From CAYUJH01 sp964394585 (GTDB lineage: Bacteria > Bacteroidota > Bacteroidia > Cytophagales > Flammeovirgaceae), in contig CAYMYI010000100.1 of the NCBI GenBank assembly GCA_964394585.1, positions 1-15,616 on the forward strand: 15,616 nucleotides of DNA. The letters are read 5' to 3'. A program made the translations under genes and the position numbers. Within the stretch, counting starts at the first letter, position 1, and every line of letters begins with the position of its first letter. Shown in pieces: positions 1-8,258 of this stretch. Under the pieces are notes generated by a model. It did not search any database. It worked only from the letters and a program-made list of their open reading frames with translations, and was not told the DNA's origin.

Positions 1-669
1 GGGGTGGTCAAAATTGCCAATCCTCAAATGGATGCTTCTTCGGTGTACATGCCCCTAGCAACTGCCCAACAGTTTTTAGGAGCACCTAACCGTGCGAGCT
101 CGCTGGTAATTATGCTCGATGGATTCGAGCAGGCAACTGCCATTAAAAACCAATTGGCTGCATCGCTGGGCAGTGCCTACGAAGTGATGACCTGGGACGA
201 AATGCAACCTGAGTTGGTGCAAATAATTGAAAGCGATAATGCAGGAGGGCTGATTATGATAGGCATTCTATACATGGTAATCGCTTTTGGGATGCTCGGA
301 ACCATCATCATGATGACTGCCGAACGCCGCAAAGAGTTTGGGATTATGGTAGCTATTGGGATGCACAAATGGCGGCTCGAAGCCATTATGCTATTGGAAA
401 GTATCTACTTAGGGATGTTAGGGCTTACCTTTTCTTTTATAGCTGGGGCGGCATTACTCGCTTTCATGCAAGAAAACCCCATTCAGCTTACCGGTTCTGC
501 GGCAGATTCGATGCTCAAATTGGGAATCGAGCCTATCATTCCTTTTAACAACGACCCTCAGTTGTACATCTCGCAAGGTATTGTCATTTTTTTAATCCTC
601 GTAGTTGCTCAGGCATATCCTCTACTCAACATCATGCGCTTAAAGGTGATGGACGCCCTGCGCAGTTAG
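1..669 (+). CDS. ABC transporter permease, FtsX/LolCE-like (5' end missing)
   Basis: This is the C-terminal part of an inner-membrane ABC permease of the FtsX/MacB-LolCE superfamily. The reading frame is open from base 1, so the real start lies outside the window; the GTG at 4 is just the first possible codon. About 222 residues are visible. First comes a periplasmic segment, then three membrane segments at about residues 80-105, 128-155 and 190-210. The cytoplasmic loop after the first of these reads AERRKEFGIMVAIGM, the coupling motif usual in this family. The gene ends in ...MRLKVMDALRS, the typical family ending. A second permease starts 36 bases downstream and an ATPase follows, so the two permeases probably form a LolC/LolE-style heterodimer. 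The substrate cannot be read from the sequence. Confidence 0.88.
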   Translation, partial: GVVKIANPQMDASSVYMPLATAQQFLGAPNRASSLVIMLDGFEQATAIKNQLAASLGSAYEVMTWDEMQPELVQIIESDNAGGLIMIGILYMVIAFGMLGTIIMMTAERRKEFGIMVAIGMHKWRLEAIMLLESIYLGMLGLTFSFIAGAALLAFMQENPIQLTGSAADSMLKLGIEPIIPFNNDPQLYISQGIVIFLILVVAQAYPLLNIMRLKVMDALRS

Positions 670-705
670 CTCCTTCTTTTTTCATCATTAAACGATTATG
701 ACCCT

Positions 706-1935
706 ATGCTTATAAAAATTGCATGGCGAAACATTTGGCGCAGTAAGCTCCGCAGTACCATTGTGTTGGCGGCTATTGCCATTGGTTTACTCGCCGGTAT
801 CTTTTCCATGGCGATGAGTTTTGGCATTATCGATCAGAAGATGCGGCTTGCTCTCGATACGCAGGTAGCTCATTTAGAGCTTACCCAAAAAGATTTTAAA
901 ACCGATTTTGACATCCAACGGTGGATGAATGCGGCTGATTTACCGCTTGCACAACTCGCCGAACATACGGCAATTACGGGCGTAGCTAAGCGATTGGTGG
1001 TAGCAGGTATGGGCGCCACTGGCAGTGGTAACCAGGGGCTGCAGGTGCATGGCATCGAGCTTGAACAAGAAAAATCGGTGCGCAACATGGAAACCTACTT
1101 GGTAGAAGGAGAGTACCTAGGCGAAAAACGCAACCAAGTGCTTGTAAGCCGCCGATTAGCAGAGAAACTCAAACTGAAAGTGCGGTCTAAAATCATTATT
1201 ACCTTTTTAGATGCGGAAAAGCAGATTACCGGCGCAGCGTTTCGGGTGGTGGGCATCTTTAAAACCAGTTCTACACTTTTCGACGATGCCAACGTATTTG
1301 TGCGCGAACAAGATTTGCGGTCTTTGGCACAATTGCCCCCCGGCGCATGGCATCAGGTGGCGTGTAAAGTTACCGATCCAGGAGAAACGCAAGCCTTAAT
1401 TACCGCTCTGCAAACGGAATTTCCTGCCTTAGCTCAACCGAAGTACTCGCTAAAAGATTGGTTGACCCTAGAGCCTGAACTCGCCTATCTGAATGAGTTT
1501 GCAGGCTTGAGCATGATGATTTTCTTAGGGATTATCTTATTAGGGTTGGCATTCGGTATTTTGAATACAATGCTAATGGCGGTATTAGAGCGGATTCGTG
1601 AATTTGGTGTACTGATGGCTGTAGGCATGAGCCGGCTCCGAGTGTTCAACATGGTGGTGATCGAAACCATTGTCTTGTCGCTTACCGGTGGCGTAATTGG
1701 TGCCTGCATGGGCGTACCCCTTGTGCGCTATTGGGGGCACCGAGGGATCAACCTCTCTCAGTTTGCAGAAGGGCTGGCAGCGTATGGCGTAGGCGAGCGC
1801 GTGTATCCGCAACTTCCTGTCGAGTTTTATAGCTATCTCGCCATGATGGTAATCATTACCGCCGTGCTTTCTGCCTTGTATCCGGCATGGAAAGCAGTGC
1901 GTTTCGATCCGGCAAGTGCCATTCGTTCTAAATAA
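706..1935 (+). CDS. ABC transporter permease, FtsX/LolCE-like
   Basis: A complete 409-residue permease of the FtsX/MacB-LolCE type. It has an N-terminal membrane helix at about residues 18-40, a periplasmic MacB_PCD-like domain to about 265, and three C-terminal helices at about 268-292, 315-338 and 375-395. The start MLIKIAWRNIWRSKLRS is the classic family opening, with a basic amphipathic stretch before the first helix, and this supports the chosen ATG. The loop ERIREFGVLMAVGM after the second helix is the coupling segment that contacts the ATPase. The end ...YPAWKAVRFDPASAIRS matches the family. It lies between a related permease (36 bases upstream) and the ATPase (21 bases downstream) in one operon. 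Likely role: half of a permease dimer that moves a hydrophobic substrate, perhaps lipoprotein or lipid, out of the inner membrane. Confidence 0.9.
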   Translation: MLIKIAWRNIWRSKLRSTIVLAAIAIGLLAGIFSMAMSFGIIDQKMRLALDTQVAHLELTQKDFKTDFDIQRWMNAADLPLAQLAEHTAITGVAKRLVVAGMGATGSGNQGLQVHGIELEQEKSVRNMETYLVEGEYLGEKRNQVLVSRRLAEKLKLKVRSKIIITFLDAEKQITGAAFRVVGIFKTSSTLFDDANVFVREQDLRSLAQLPPGAWHQVACKVTDPGETQALITALQTEFPALAQPKYSLKDWLTLEPELAYLNEFAGLSMMIFLGIILLGLAFGILNTMLMAVLERIREFGVLMAVGMSRLRVFNMVVIETIVLSLTGGVIGACMGVPLVRYWGHRGINLSQFAEGLAAYGVGERVYPQLPVEFYSYLAMMVIITAVLSALYPAWKAVRFDPASAIRSK

Positions 1936-1956
1936 TCATTCTAAAAAGTTTATCGT

Positions 1957-2670
1957 ATGGAAATTATCCGAGTAGAAAACGTTACGAAAGTGTACAACCC
2001 CAAAACAGTACCAGTACACGCCCTCAACGGGGTGAGCCTTTCCATAGAAGCTGGGGAGTTTACCGCCATTGTAGGGCCTTCCGGATCGGGGAAAACTACG
2101 TTGCTCAATGCCATTGGTGGGCTAGACCGCCCCACAAGTGGCAGCATTGTGATTGATGGGCATGATATTACCCAGTTGAGCAGCTCCAAACTGATTGATT
2201 TTAGGCTGTTTAACATTGGTTTTGTGTTTCAAGATTACAGCCTGCTTCCGGTGCTGTCTGCCTTAGAGAATGTGGAGTTAGTGATGCAGCTTCAGAAGCA
2301 TACGGCTGCGGTATATCGCAAGCGTGCCGAGGAGTTATTGGAAGAAGTAGGGCTTGCCGACCGCATGAAAAACCGCCCCAGCGAACTTTCGGGAGGGCAA
2401 CAACAGCGTGTTGCCGTGGCGCGGGCGTTAGCCTCAAAACCTAAGTTTGTACTTGCCGATGAGCCAACCGCTAACCTCGATTCGGTATCCACCGAAGAGT
2501 TGCTCAACTTGATGTTAAAACTGAACCAAGAAGAAAAGATGACATTTATCTTTTCTACGCACGATCAGCGGGTCATCCAAAAAGCAAGGCGGATCATTAC
2601 CGTAGATGATGGCAAAGTAGTCAGTGATGTAACCCAAGCACAACCTTCTCATGCTTCGGAAAATGCGTAG
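1957..2670 (+). CDS. ABC transporter ATP-binding protein, LolD/MacB-like
   Basis: The nucleotide-binding subunit (237 residues) of the preceding permease pair; it hydrolyses ATP at the cytoplasmic face of the inner membrane. The Walker A motif GPSGSGKTT is at residues 40-48, the Q-loop lies in VFQDYSLLP, and the ABC signature LSGGQQQR starts at 144. The Walker B motif is LADEPT, with the catalytic pair D168-E169, and the H-loop histidine is H202 in STHD. The motif DEPTANLDS and the length are those of the LolD/MacB/FtsE branch. The ATG is 21 bases after the second permease. The last 20 bases overlap the start of the outer-membrane protein gene in another frame, which suggests translational coupling. 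Subfamily assignment is firm; the substrate is not known. Confidence 0.95.
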   Translation: MEIIRVENVTKVYNPKTVPVHALNGVSLSIEAGEFTAIVGPSGSGKTTLLNAIGGLDRPTSGSIVIDGHDITQLSSSKLIDFRLFNIGFVFQDYSLLPVLSALENVELVMQLQKHTAAVYRKRAEELLEEVGLADRMKNRPSELSGGQQQRVAVARALASKPKFVLADEPTANLDSVSTEELLNLMLKLNQEEKMTFIFSTHDQRVIQKARRIITVDDGKVVSDVTQAQPSHASENA

Positions 2671-3826
2671 GAGGAGGTACTTGTTTTGGTTGCTGTGTTG
2701 GGGCATGGTGAGCAGTGTACACGCCCAAGACGATGCCACGCCCTCTAACTTTTCGGTCAATGGTTATTTAAAATACCTCAACACTGTGCAATTTGCTGAG
2801 TGGGATGGCGAGTGGTTCACCGATAACATTCTTCACAATCGGATTAACACACGGTGGTATCCTTCGGGGGGGAGTGTAACTCTTGCTTTGGAAGTGCGAA
2901 ACCGCATTTTTTATGGCGAAACCGTAAAATCATTTCCTGGGTATGACCAGCTCGTCGCACAAAACAATGGCTGGGTCGATTTGTCGTTTTTACCCTTCTC
3001 GTCGAAATCGGTATTTATGCACACAGTAGTCGATCGGTTGTATGCCGATTGGAGCCAAGGCAATTGGCAAGTACGCCTCGGCAGGCAGCGGCTCAACTGG
3101 GGGCAAAGCTTTGTATGGAATCCCAACGACATTTTCAATGCCTATTCTTTTTTTGATTTTGATTATGAAGAACGCCCTGGCAGCGATGCCCTACTCGTTC
3201 AGTATTTTACCGGCGTAACCTCCTCGGTACAAGTGGCGGCGGCTACCCTAGGCACCTGGGAAACGGCTACTTTAGCGGCGCTCTTTCGGTGGAATGTACA
3301 CGGGTACGATTTCCAAACGCTTACCGGCAAAATGCGCGAAGATTGGGTGTGGTGCATTGGCTGGTCGGGTAACCTAAAAACGTGGGGATTTCGCGGCGAG
3401 ATGACCTACTTCCGCAACCTTGAGGCGTTGGGCAACGATGCCGGCACTTTCGTGGGCGATGTTTCCTTCGACTACACCTTCCCGAACGCCACGTTTGTGC
3501 ACACTGAACTGATTTACAACAGCCGTCCACAGGGGCAAGCCTTTGCTTTGGGTGCTCTCAACCCCGAGCCGCTCACTGCGAAAACCCTTACCAATACGCA
3601 TTGGAATGTGTTTGTAGAGGCGAACTTTCAGTGTACGCCCCTAATACAGGCAGGGATGGCAACCATAGTCAGTCCTGATGACTGGTCGTATTTCTTAGGG
3701 CCTTCCGCAACCGTATCGTTTACCAATAACCTCGATTTTTTAGCTTTAGCACAGGTATTTGATGCGGGCAATACCCTCGATGCCCAGGGGACGCTGCTGT
3801 TTACCCGCCTGAAATGGAGTTTCTAG
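2651..3826 (+). CDS. Putative outer-membrane beta-barrel protein
   Basis: A 391-residue exported protein not recognised as a named family. The N-terminus has an arginine-rich n-region (MLRKMRRRR), a hydrophobic core and a likely signal peptidase I site after SSVHA, before QDD. The mature part is full of alternating aromatic and polar residues in strand-like segments and ends in LLFTRLKWSF. A C-terminal aromatic residue of this kind is the usual beta-signal of outer-membrane barrels. It overlaps the ABC ATPase gene by 20 bases, so it is probably made together with the transporter and may act as its outer-membrane partner; that pairing is inferred. The ATG at 2663 is an alternative start that also leaves a workable signal peptide. 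Sorting and barrel nature are fairly well supported; function is open. Confidence 0.72.
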   Translation: MLRKMRRRRYLFWLLCWGMVSSVHAQDDATPSNFSVNGYLKYLNTVQFAEWDGEWFTDNILHNRINTRWYPSGGSVTLALEVRNRIFYGETVKSFPGYDQLVAQNNGWVDLSFLPFSSKSVFMHTVVDRLYADWSQGNWQVRLGRQRLNWGQSFVWNPNDIFNAYSFFDFDYEERPGSDALLVQYFTGVTSSVQVAAATLGTWETATLAALFRWNVHGYDFQTLTGKMREDWVWCIGWSGNLKTWGFRGEMTYFRNLEALGNDAGTFVGDVSFDYTFPNATFVHTELIYNSRPQGQAFALGALNPEPLTAKTLTNTHWNVFVEANFQCTPLIQAGMATIVSPDDWSYFLGPSATVSFTNNLDFLALAQVFDAGNTLDAQGTLLFTRLKWSF

Positions 3827-3879
3827 CCAGCGAAACGTAACCTAGCTTTACCGGTATCTTTGTGAAAACTATGTTACTC

Positions 3880-3931
3880 AAAAAACAAAAAACCCTTATA
3901 AATCACTTATTATCAGCAACTTACAAGGGTT
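3880..3931 (-). terminator. Candidate intrinsic terminator of the tRNA transcript
   Basis: Read on the minus strand just after the tRNA, AACCCTT (3931-3925) can pair with AAGGGTT (3897-3891), with further partial pairing inwards and a loop of about 20 bases. The stem is followed by a T-rich run, the complement of 3880-3890. The order of stem then T-tract fits termination of the minus-strand tRNA only; there is no T-tract on the plus side. Confidence 0.55.
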
Positions 3932-3937
3932 ATGTTG

Positions 3938-4010
<73 letters not shown>

Positions 4011-4024
4011 TTGTTTTGGGAGTG

Positions 4025-4058
4025 CAAATGTAGTAATATTAAGGAAATATTAAAATTT
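4025..4058 (-). promoter_or_regulatory. Bacteroidota-type promoter of the initiator tRNA
   Basis: On the minus strand, TACATTTG (complement of 4025-4032) matches the Bacteroidota -7 consensus TAnnTTTG exactly. Nineteen bases further upstream is a TTTT tract in place of the -33 TTTG. The start of transcription would fall about 10 bases before the tRNA 5' end. The -7 match and its position are good; the -33 part is weak. Confidence 0.6.
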
Positions 4059-4071
4059 AATTTGTAAAAAA

Positions 4072-4956
4072 ATGACACACAAAGCAGGATTTGTAAGCAT
4101 CATAGGCAAACCGAATGTGGGAAAATCGACCTTAATGAACCAGTTAGTGGGTGAACGGCTGTCCATCATCACTTCGAAAGCGCAAACTACACGCCACCGA
4201 ATTTTAGGGATTTTGAGCGATGAAAACTTCCAGATTGTTTACTCGGATACCCCCGGCGTAATCGACCCAAAATACAAACTACAAGAATCAATGATGCACT
4301 TTGTAGATACTGCCCTTGCTGATGCCGACATCATTTTATTTGTTACAGACATCTACGAAAAAAAAGATGAAGAGGCGCTAATTGCACAAATTCGGAAAAT
4401 GGAGATTCCTACCCTACTTGTAATCAATAAAATTGACTTAACCGACCAACCCACTCTGGAAGCTAAAGTGGCACAATGGCGCGAGTTATTTCCCGAACTA
4501 AAGGAAATTATCCCGCTGTCTGCCTTGCATGAGTTCAACACGCAAAGTGTTTTACAGGCAATTTTGGCGCATTTACCAGAGCACCCTGCGTTTTTCCCCA
4601 AAGATGAGCTGACCGATAAATCGCAGCGGTTTTTTGCCTCAGAAATCATCCGCGAAAAAATTCTTTTAAACTACGACGAAGAAATCCCTTACGCCTGCGA
4701 GGTGGTGATTATTGCTTTTAAAGATATGGGGAAACTCTTTCGCATTTCTGCTGAAATTTTGGTGGAGCGCGATAGCCAAAAGGCAATCTTGATTGGAAAA
4801 GGAGGGAGTAAGCTTAAAAAAGTAGGGATAGAAGCACGCAAAGACATGGAAACCTTTTTTGGTAAACAGGTTTTTTTAGAACAATTTGTAAAAGTAGAGC
4901 CAAACTGGCGTAAAAAAGAAGATAAGCTGACCAAGTTTGGGTATTCGAACCGTTAA
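4072..4956 (+). CDS. era: GTPase Era
   Basis: Era is an essential GTPase that binds the 3' end of 16S rRNA during maturation of the 30S subunit. The 294-residue length is normal. The G domain shows G1 GKPNVGKST (12-20), the switch I TT (39-40), G3 DTPG (59-62), G4 NKID and G5 SAL. The C-terminal KH domain contains the RNA-binding loop IGKGGSKLK (GKGG from about 242). The ATG at 4072 follows an A-rich stretch and gives the family N-terminus MTHKAGFVSIIGKPNVGKST. It stands divergent to the tRNA; folA begins 31 bases after its stop, so the two are probably cotranscribed. No missing residues or other oddities are seen. Confidence 0.97.
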   Translation: MTHKAGFVSIIGKPNVGKSTLMNQLVGERLSIITSKAQTTRHRILGILSDENFQIVYSDTPGVIDPKYKLQESMMHFVDTALADADIILFVTDIYEKKDEEALIAQIRKMEIPTLLVINKIDLTDQPTLEAKVAQWRELFPELKEIIPLSALHEFNTQSVLQAILAHLPEHPAFFPKDELTDKSQRFFASEIIREKILLNYDEEIPYACEVVIIAFKDMGKLFRISAEILVERDSQKAILIGKGGSKLKKVGIEARKDMETFFGKQVFLEQFVKVEPNWRKKEDKLTKFGYSNR

Positions 4957-4987
4957 GGTTGGGCTGCCATTTAAATACCTTGCTGAC

Positions 4988-5494
4988 ATGAAAATTTCGA
5001 TGATTGTTGCCTGCGATCGCAACCGAGGCATTGGGAAGAATAACGAACTACCCTGGCGTTTACCTGCCGATTTAAAGCACTTTAAACAAACTACGTATGG
5101 GCACCATATGCTGATGGGGCGCAAAACCTTCGATTCGATTGGCAAGCCTTTGCCGGGCAGAACGAGCATTGTGCTTACGCGTAATCGCGACCGTTCGTTT
5201 CCCGAAGGGGTGCTTGCGGTGGAATCGTTAGAAGAAGGAATTGCTTTGGCACAACAAGCCGGCGAGGAGGAACTGTTTATCGTAGGAGGCGGGGAGTTGT
5301 ACCGCTTGGCGATGGAAAAAACCGAAACAATTTACTTAACCGAAGTAGAAACCGATGCCCAAGCCGATACGTTTTTTCCGCAAATGGGGCAGGAGTGGGA
5401 AGAGGTAGAGCGAGTGTCGTTTGGGCCGGATGAAAAAAATGCGTATGCCTATCATTTTGTAACCCTACAGCGGCAGCACACTGAGCGCTTGTAG
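4988..5494 (+). CDS. folA: Dihydrofolate reductase
   Basis: Reduces dihydrofolate to tetrahydrofolate with NADPH in the cytoplasm. The protein is 168 residues, the usual size. It shows W23 in NNELPW, the acidic catalytic residue D28 in LPADLKHFK, the NADPH-binding GRKTFDSIG (44-52) with PLPGR after it, and the glycine-rich IVGGGELYR. I chose the ATG at 4988 because the family begins with a short strand (MKISMIVACDRNRGIG). A TTG at 4937 would add 17 residues and overlap era, and a later ATG at 5000 would trim the first strand. It follows era by 31 bases. The stop is only one base from the end of the convergent small gene, so the two transcripts must overlap unless termination occurs inside the coding regions. 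Confidence 0.95.
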   Translation: MKISMIVACDRNRGIGKNNELPWRLPADLKHFKQTTYGHHMLMGRKTFDSIGKPLPGRTSIVLTRNRDRSFPEGVLAVESLEEGIALAQQAGEEELFIVGGGELYRLAMEKTETIYLTEVETDAQADTFFPQMGQEWEEVERVSFGPDEKNAYAYHFVTLQRQHTERL

Positions 5495-5495
5495 A

Positions 5496-5729
5496 CTAGA
5501 GGGCAAGTTCCTTATCGTGCCGGCGTACAGAAGGATCATCAGCATCGGGGGGAAGCACAAACACACCAGGGGGTAAATCGAGCAGCGGGTCGTCGCCAGA
5601 GCCATCCCAGCCCCCATCTCCTCCAAGATCTTGGTCGTCAGAACCAAACCCTTTCGACTGAAAATGCTGATTTAGCATATATGCAATCAAAATGATGTAA
5701 ATCAAGACTAAGAAGAATAGGTTGAACAT
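5496..5729 (-). CDS. Small acidic single-pass membrane protein, unknown function
   Basis: A 77-residue protein not recognised as a known family. Residues 2-19 (FNLFFLVLIYIILIAYML) form one membrane helix at the very N-terminus. After it come NQHFQSKGFG and a glycine/aspartate-rich, proline-containing tail (about residues 28-68) that is strongly acidic and probably disordered. It ends in a short charged stretch. The clean division into helix and low-complexity tail, and a stop falling exactly one base from the folA stop, suggest a real gene and not a chance frame. It is convergent with folA. The 229 bases upstream separate it from the DUF5916 gene on the same strand, so it may have its own promoter, though I see no convincing one. 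Confidence 0.6.
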   Translation of the reverse strand: MFNLFFLVLIYIILIAYMLNQHFQSKGFGSDDQDLGGDGGWDGSGDDPLLDLPPGVFVLPPDADDPSVRRHDKELAL

Positions 5730-5958
5730 GCCACGAGTTGGGTTTTGTGCTAAAGGATTCTACTAAGAAGTATGCAATATGGGTGTAACGTATATGAATA
5801 TATTAAAATTTCAAGCGAAAACTAAGAAAATTTACATACAAACCCAATCTATTTTTGATTCGCCATAGGTACCGATACAGCCTGTACCCTTTTTAGAGTA
5901 CGAGATTGGCGGAGAATATATGTGTGCCAAAGAATGAGTTGGTACATACTAAAAGCGT

Positions 5959-8162
5959 TTACAAGTTGAACCAATACGACAGCTTGAGCACTAAGGCACG
6001 GTTACGTACCTCAAACGATGAAGGGAAATAATTATCGGTATATACCAGAAATAAATCGGAGACCGGACGGAAACGCCATTGCAACCGACTATTGATGTTT
6101 AAATTATCAACCTGCTCATTGTATTGAATAAAGGTAGTAAAGAAGAGATTATCGGTAAAGGTGAGGTCGATTCGAGGACCCACAAGCCAAAAGTTAGCAT
6201 CGTTGTACGGCTGTGGAAAGTCGATGTTGGTATACGAAAACGATAGGGCAAAACTGCCATAGGGTTGATAGCGGTAGTTAACCGTACCTTCTACAATGTA
6301 GCCGTCTCCGTTGTAGTACTCCCCAAAAATGGCACCCACTTCAAAATTGAAACGTTTGCGGCGGTCAGAATTATAATATACCTCGGCGTATTCCCAAGTG
6401 TAGTCGGTGCCGGCAAGCAGCTCTTCTCCGCCTGTATTCGAGGGGTCGAAGTTATCGAGCAGTTTTACATAGTTTTGCCCCGCACCCACGCTCAGCCCGC
6501 TATTATTTTGAAAATCCATGCTATACCCAATGCTCAGTTCGCGGTCGGTTAAGTTGCCCTGCAAATCGGTTAAGAAATAGATAAAGGTGCTTGCAGTATG
6601 CGAAATGAGCCATTCGTTCTGTGGGTAGAGGGTAAAGGAGAAATCGCCAAAGTTTTTCAGGAAGCCGGTACGTGGTACAAACCCCACTTCGGCATTGAAG
6701 TCTTCCCCCACCAATTCGTTGACTAAAAATACATTAAAGTTGCGGGAGTTGTAGCGCAGGTTGTTCATCCAGGCGTAGGCTTCTTGGTTGTTCCCTGGGC
6801 TGAACGAATGGTGATATTTGGTAGAGCCTTCCCAGCGGTTGCTATTGCTGGCATAGTTGATGTCGACGCCGGCCACTCGATTATACCGACTGCCGAGCAC
6901 GTTGGGGTTTTCTTCGTCGAAATTGATGGCTTGTTTGTTTACAAAAATGCCCCCAATGGTAGAGCGTTGCATAAACCTGCGCTGGAAGGTGGCCACCGTG
7001 TAGTTTTGCCCTGGGAGGTCGATATCGTCTTGTTTAGCAGTTTGCATATTGAGAAACCCTACTCGCCAGTTTTGGTCGAGTTTGCCGCTTAACCGAGCAC
7101 CAAACAGAATGGGCACTGGTACATTGTTGCCGTCGCGGTCGCGAGCAATGCCAATCCGACGCGAGAAAAAGGGGCGCACGGGAGGTATCCCAAAATCAGA
7201 AAACAAATCGCTGTTTTCTAAGAAAAACTGGCGGCGCTCAGGAAAGAAAATCTCGAAGCGTTCTAAATTGGCAACCTGTTGGTCTACTTCCACTTGCGAG
7301 AAATCGGGGTTAAAGGTTAAATCGAGATTGAGAGAGGAGGTAAGGGCGATTTTTGCATCGAAACCGGCATCTACGGCGTAGTTGGCGTCTTCGTTTTCTT
7401 CGTAGTTTTTGTTGGCATTGCTTGCCACAAACGGAATGATGGAAATATTGGTACCAGCCTTAGGGGGCGGCTCTTCCCATTTGAGCGTACCGGCAAAGGC
7501 TAAGTGGTTGGGGGCAAATTGGCGCGGCACCTTGGTCCATGCCGTAATTTCGTTGGCTTTTCGGTTGTTGCGTAAAAACGTGATGCGCCAATCGAGAATA
7601 TTTTCGCTGTACCGAAACGATTTGAAGGGGATTTTCATTTCTACACTCCAAAAACCACTGCCTTGGTGCACAGCCGAATACCATTTGTTGTCCCAATCGT
7701 CGTTGATTTCGGTGCTTTGGGCAATCATGCCCTCGCGCTGGATATTGAGCGCACTCACTTGAAACGAAAAACCATTCACTTGGTCGTTCATAGGGTCGAA
7801 GTACACGCTGAAGTTATCGTTGGAGAACCAGTCGAAATCACGGCGGAGCGAGGCAATTACATAGTCGGCTTCGATAGAATCGTACAACATAGCGCCAATG
7901 TACAGGTTTTCGGCATCGTAGCTCATCATCACTTCGGTTTTGTTTAAAGCAGGGATGGAATCGTTGGGCGAAAACTGCCAGAAGTCGCGGGCTTTATCGG
8001 CTCGTTGCCAAATAGCTTCTTGCAAAATGCCATCGAGTTGCATCGGTTCATCCGTCGGGCGGATGATTAACTCGGTTTCTTCGGGGAGGTTTTGTACCCA
8101 ACAGGCGAGAGGGCAACGAGCATACCGAGGGCGATCAAAAGCAAAGTGCGCTGCGGAAACAT
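5959..8162 (-). CDS. CBM9-like/DUF5916 outer-membrane protein, apparently frameshifted near the N-terminus
   Basis: A large cell-envelope protein of the CBM9-like plus DUF5916 family of Bacteroidota. The body runs in one frame from about 8097 to 5959 (712 residues). First comes a CBM9-like beta-sandwich (from IIRPTDEPMQLDGILQEAIW to about residue 230), then a long strand-rich region ending in LVLKLSYWFNL, typical of an outer-membrane barrel. In this frame the sequence before QNLPEET is not signal-like. In the neighbouring frame an ATG at 8162 starts MFPQRTLLLIALGMLVALSP, a clear signal peptide, which stops after 31 codons. One extra base in the GGG run at 8097-8099 would join the two as ...SPVGVQNLPEE, giving about 734 residues. 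It is the last gene of the minus-strand series, 96 bases after the DUF4435 gene. The first in-frame ATG of the body (8043) would lack a signal peptide. Exact function is unknown. Confidence 0.82.
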
Positions 8163-8258
8163 AAACAGGTTGAGTTAAAGTACTGCGCTGCAAAAGAACA
8201 CAAAAAACCAGAGGTTCTTTGCAGGGAGCAAAAGAATAACCATAAAACGAGAAGCCTT

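Noticed and set aside
3855..3862. TATCTTTG, an exact match to the Bacteroidota -7 element on the plus strand
   Set aside because: No -33 element stands 19 bases upstream and the next plus-strand gene (era) is over 200 bases away across an antisense tRNA; a chance match is likely.
4937..4987. Longer folA start at the TTG at 4937
   Set aside because: It overlaps era and adds residues that the DHFR family lacks; the ATG at 4988 gives the usual first strand.
5868..5894. GGTAC/GTACC hairpin followed by five Ts, on the plus strand
   Set aside because: The stem has five pairs with a long loop and lies far beyond the folA stop, behind an opposing gene; too weak to call a terminator.
8175..8207. TTTTTTG and TACTTTAA as a promoter for the DUF5916 gene
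   Set aside because: The spacing (18) and the last -7 base are off, and the leader would be under ten bases; cotranscription with the upstream genes is as likely.
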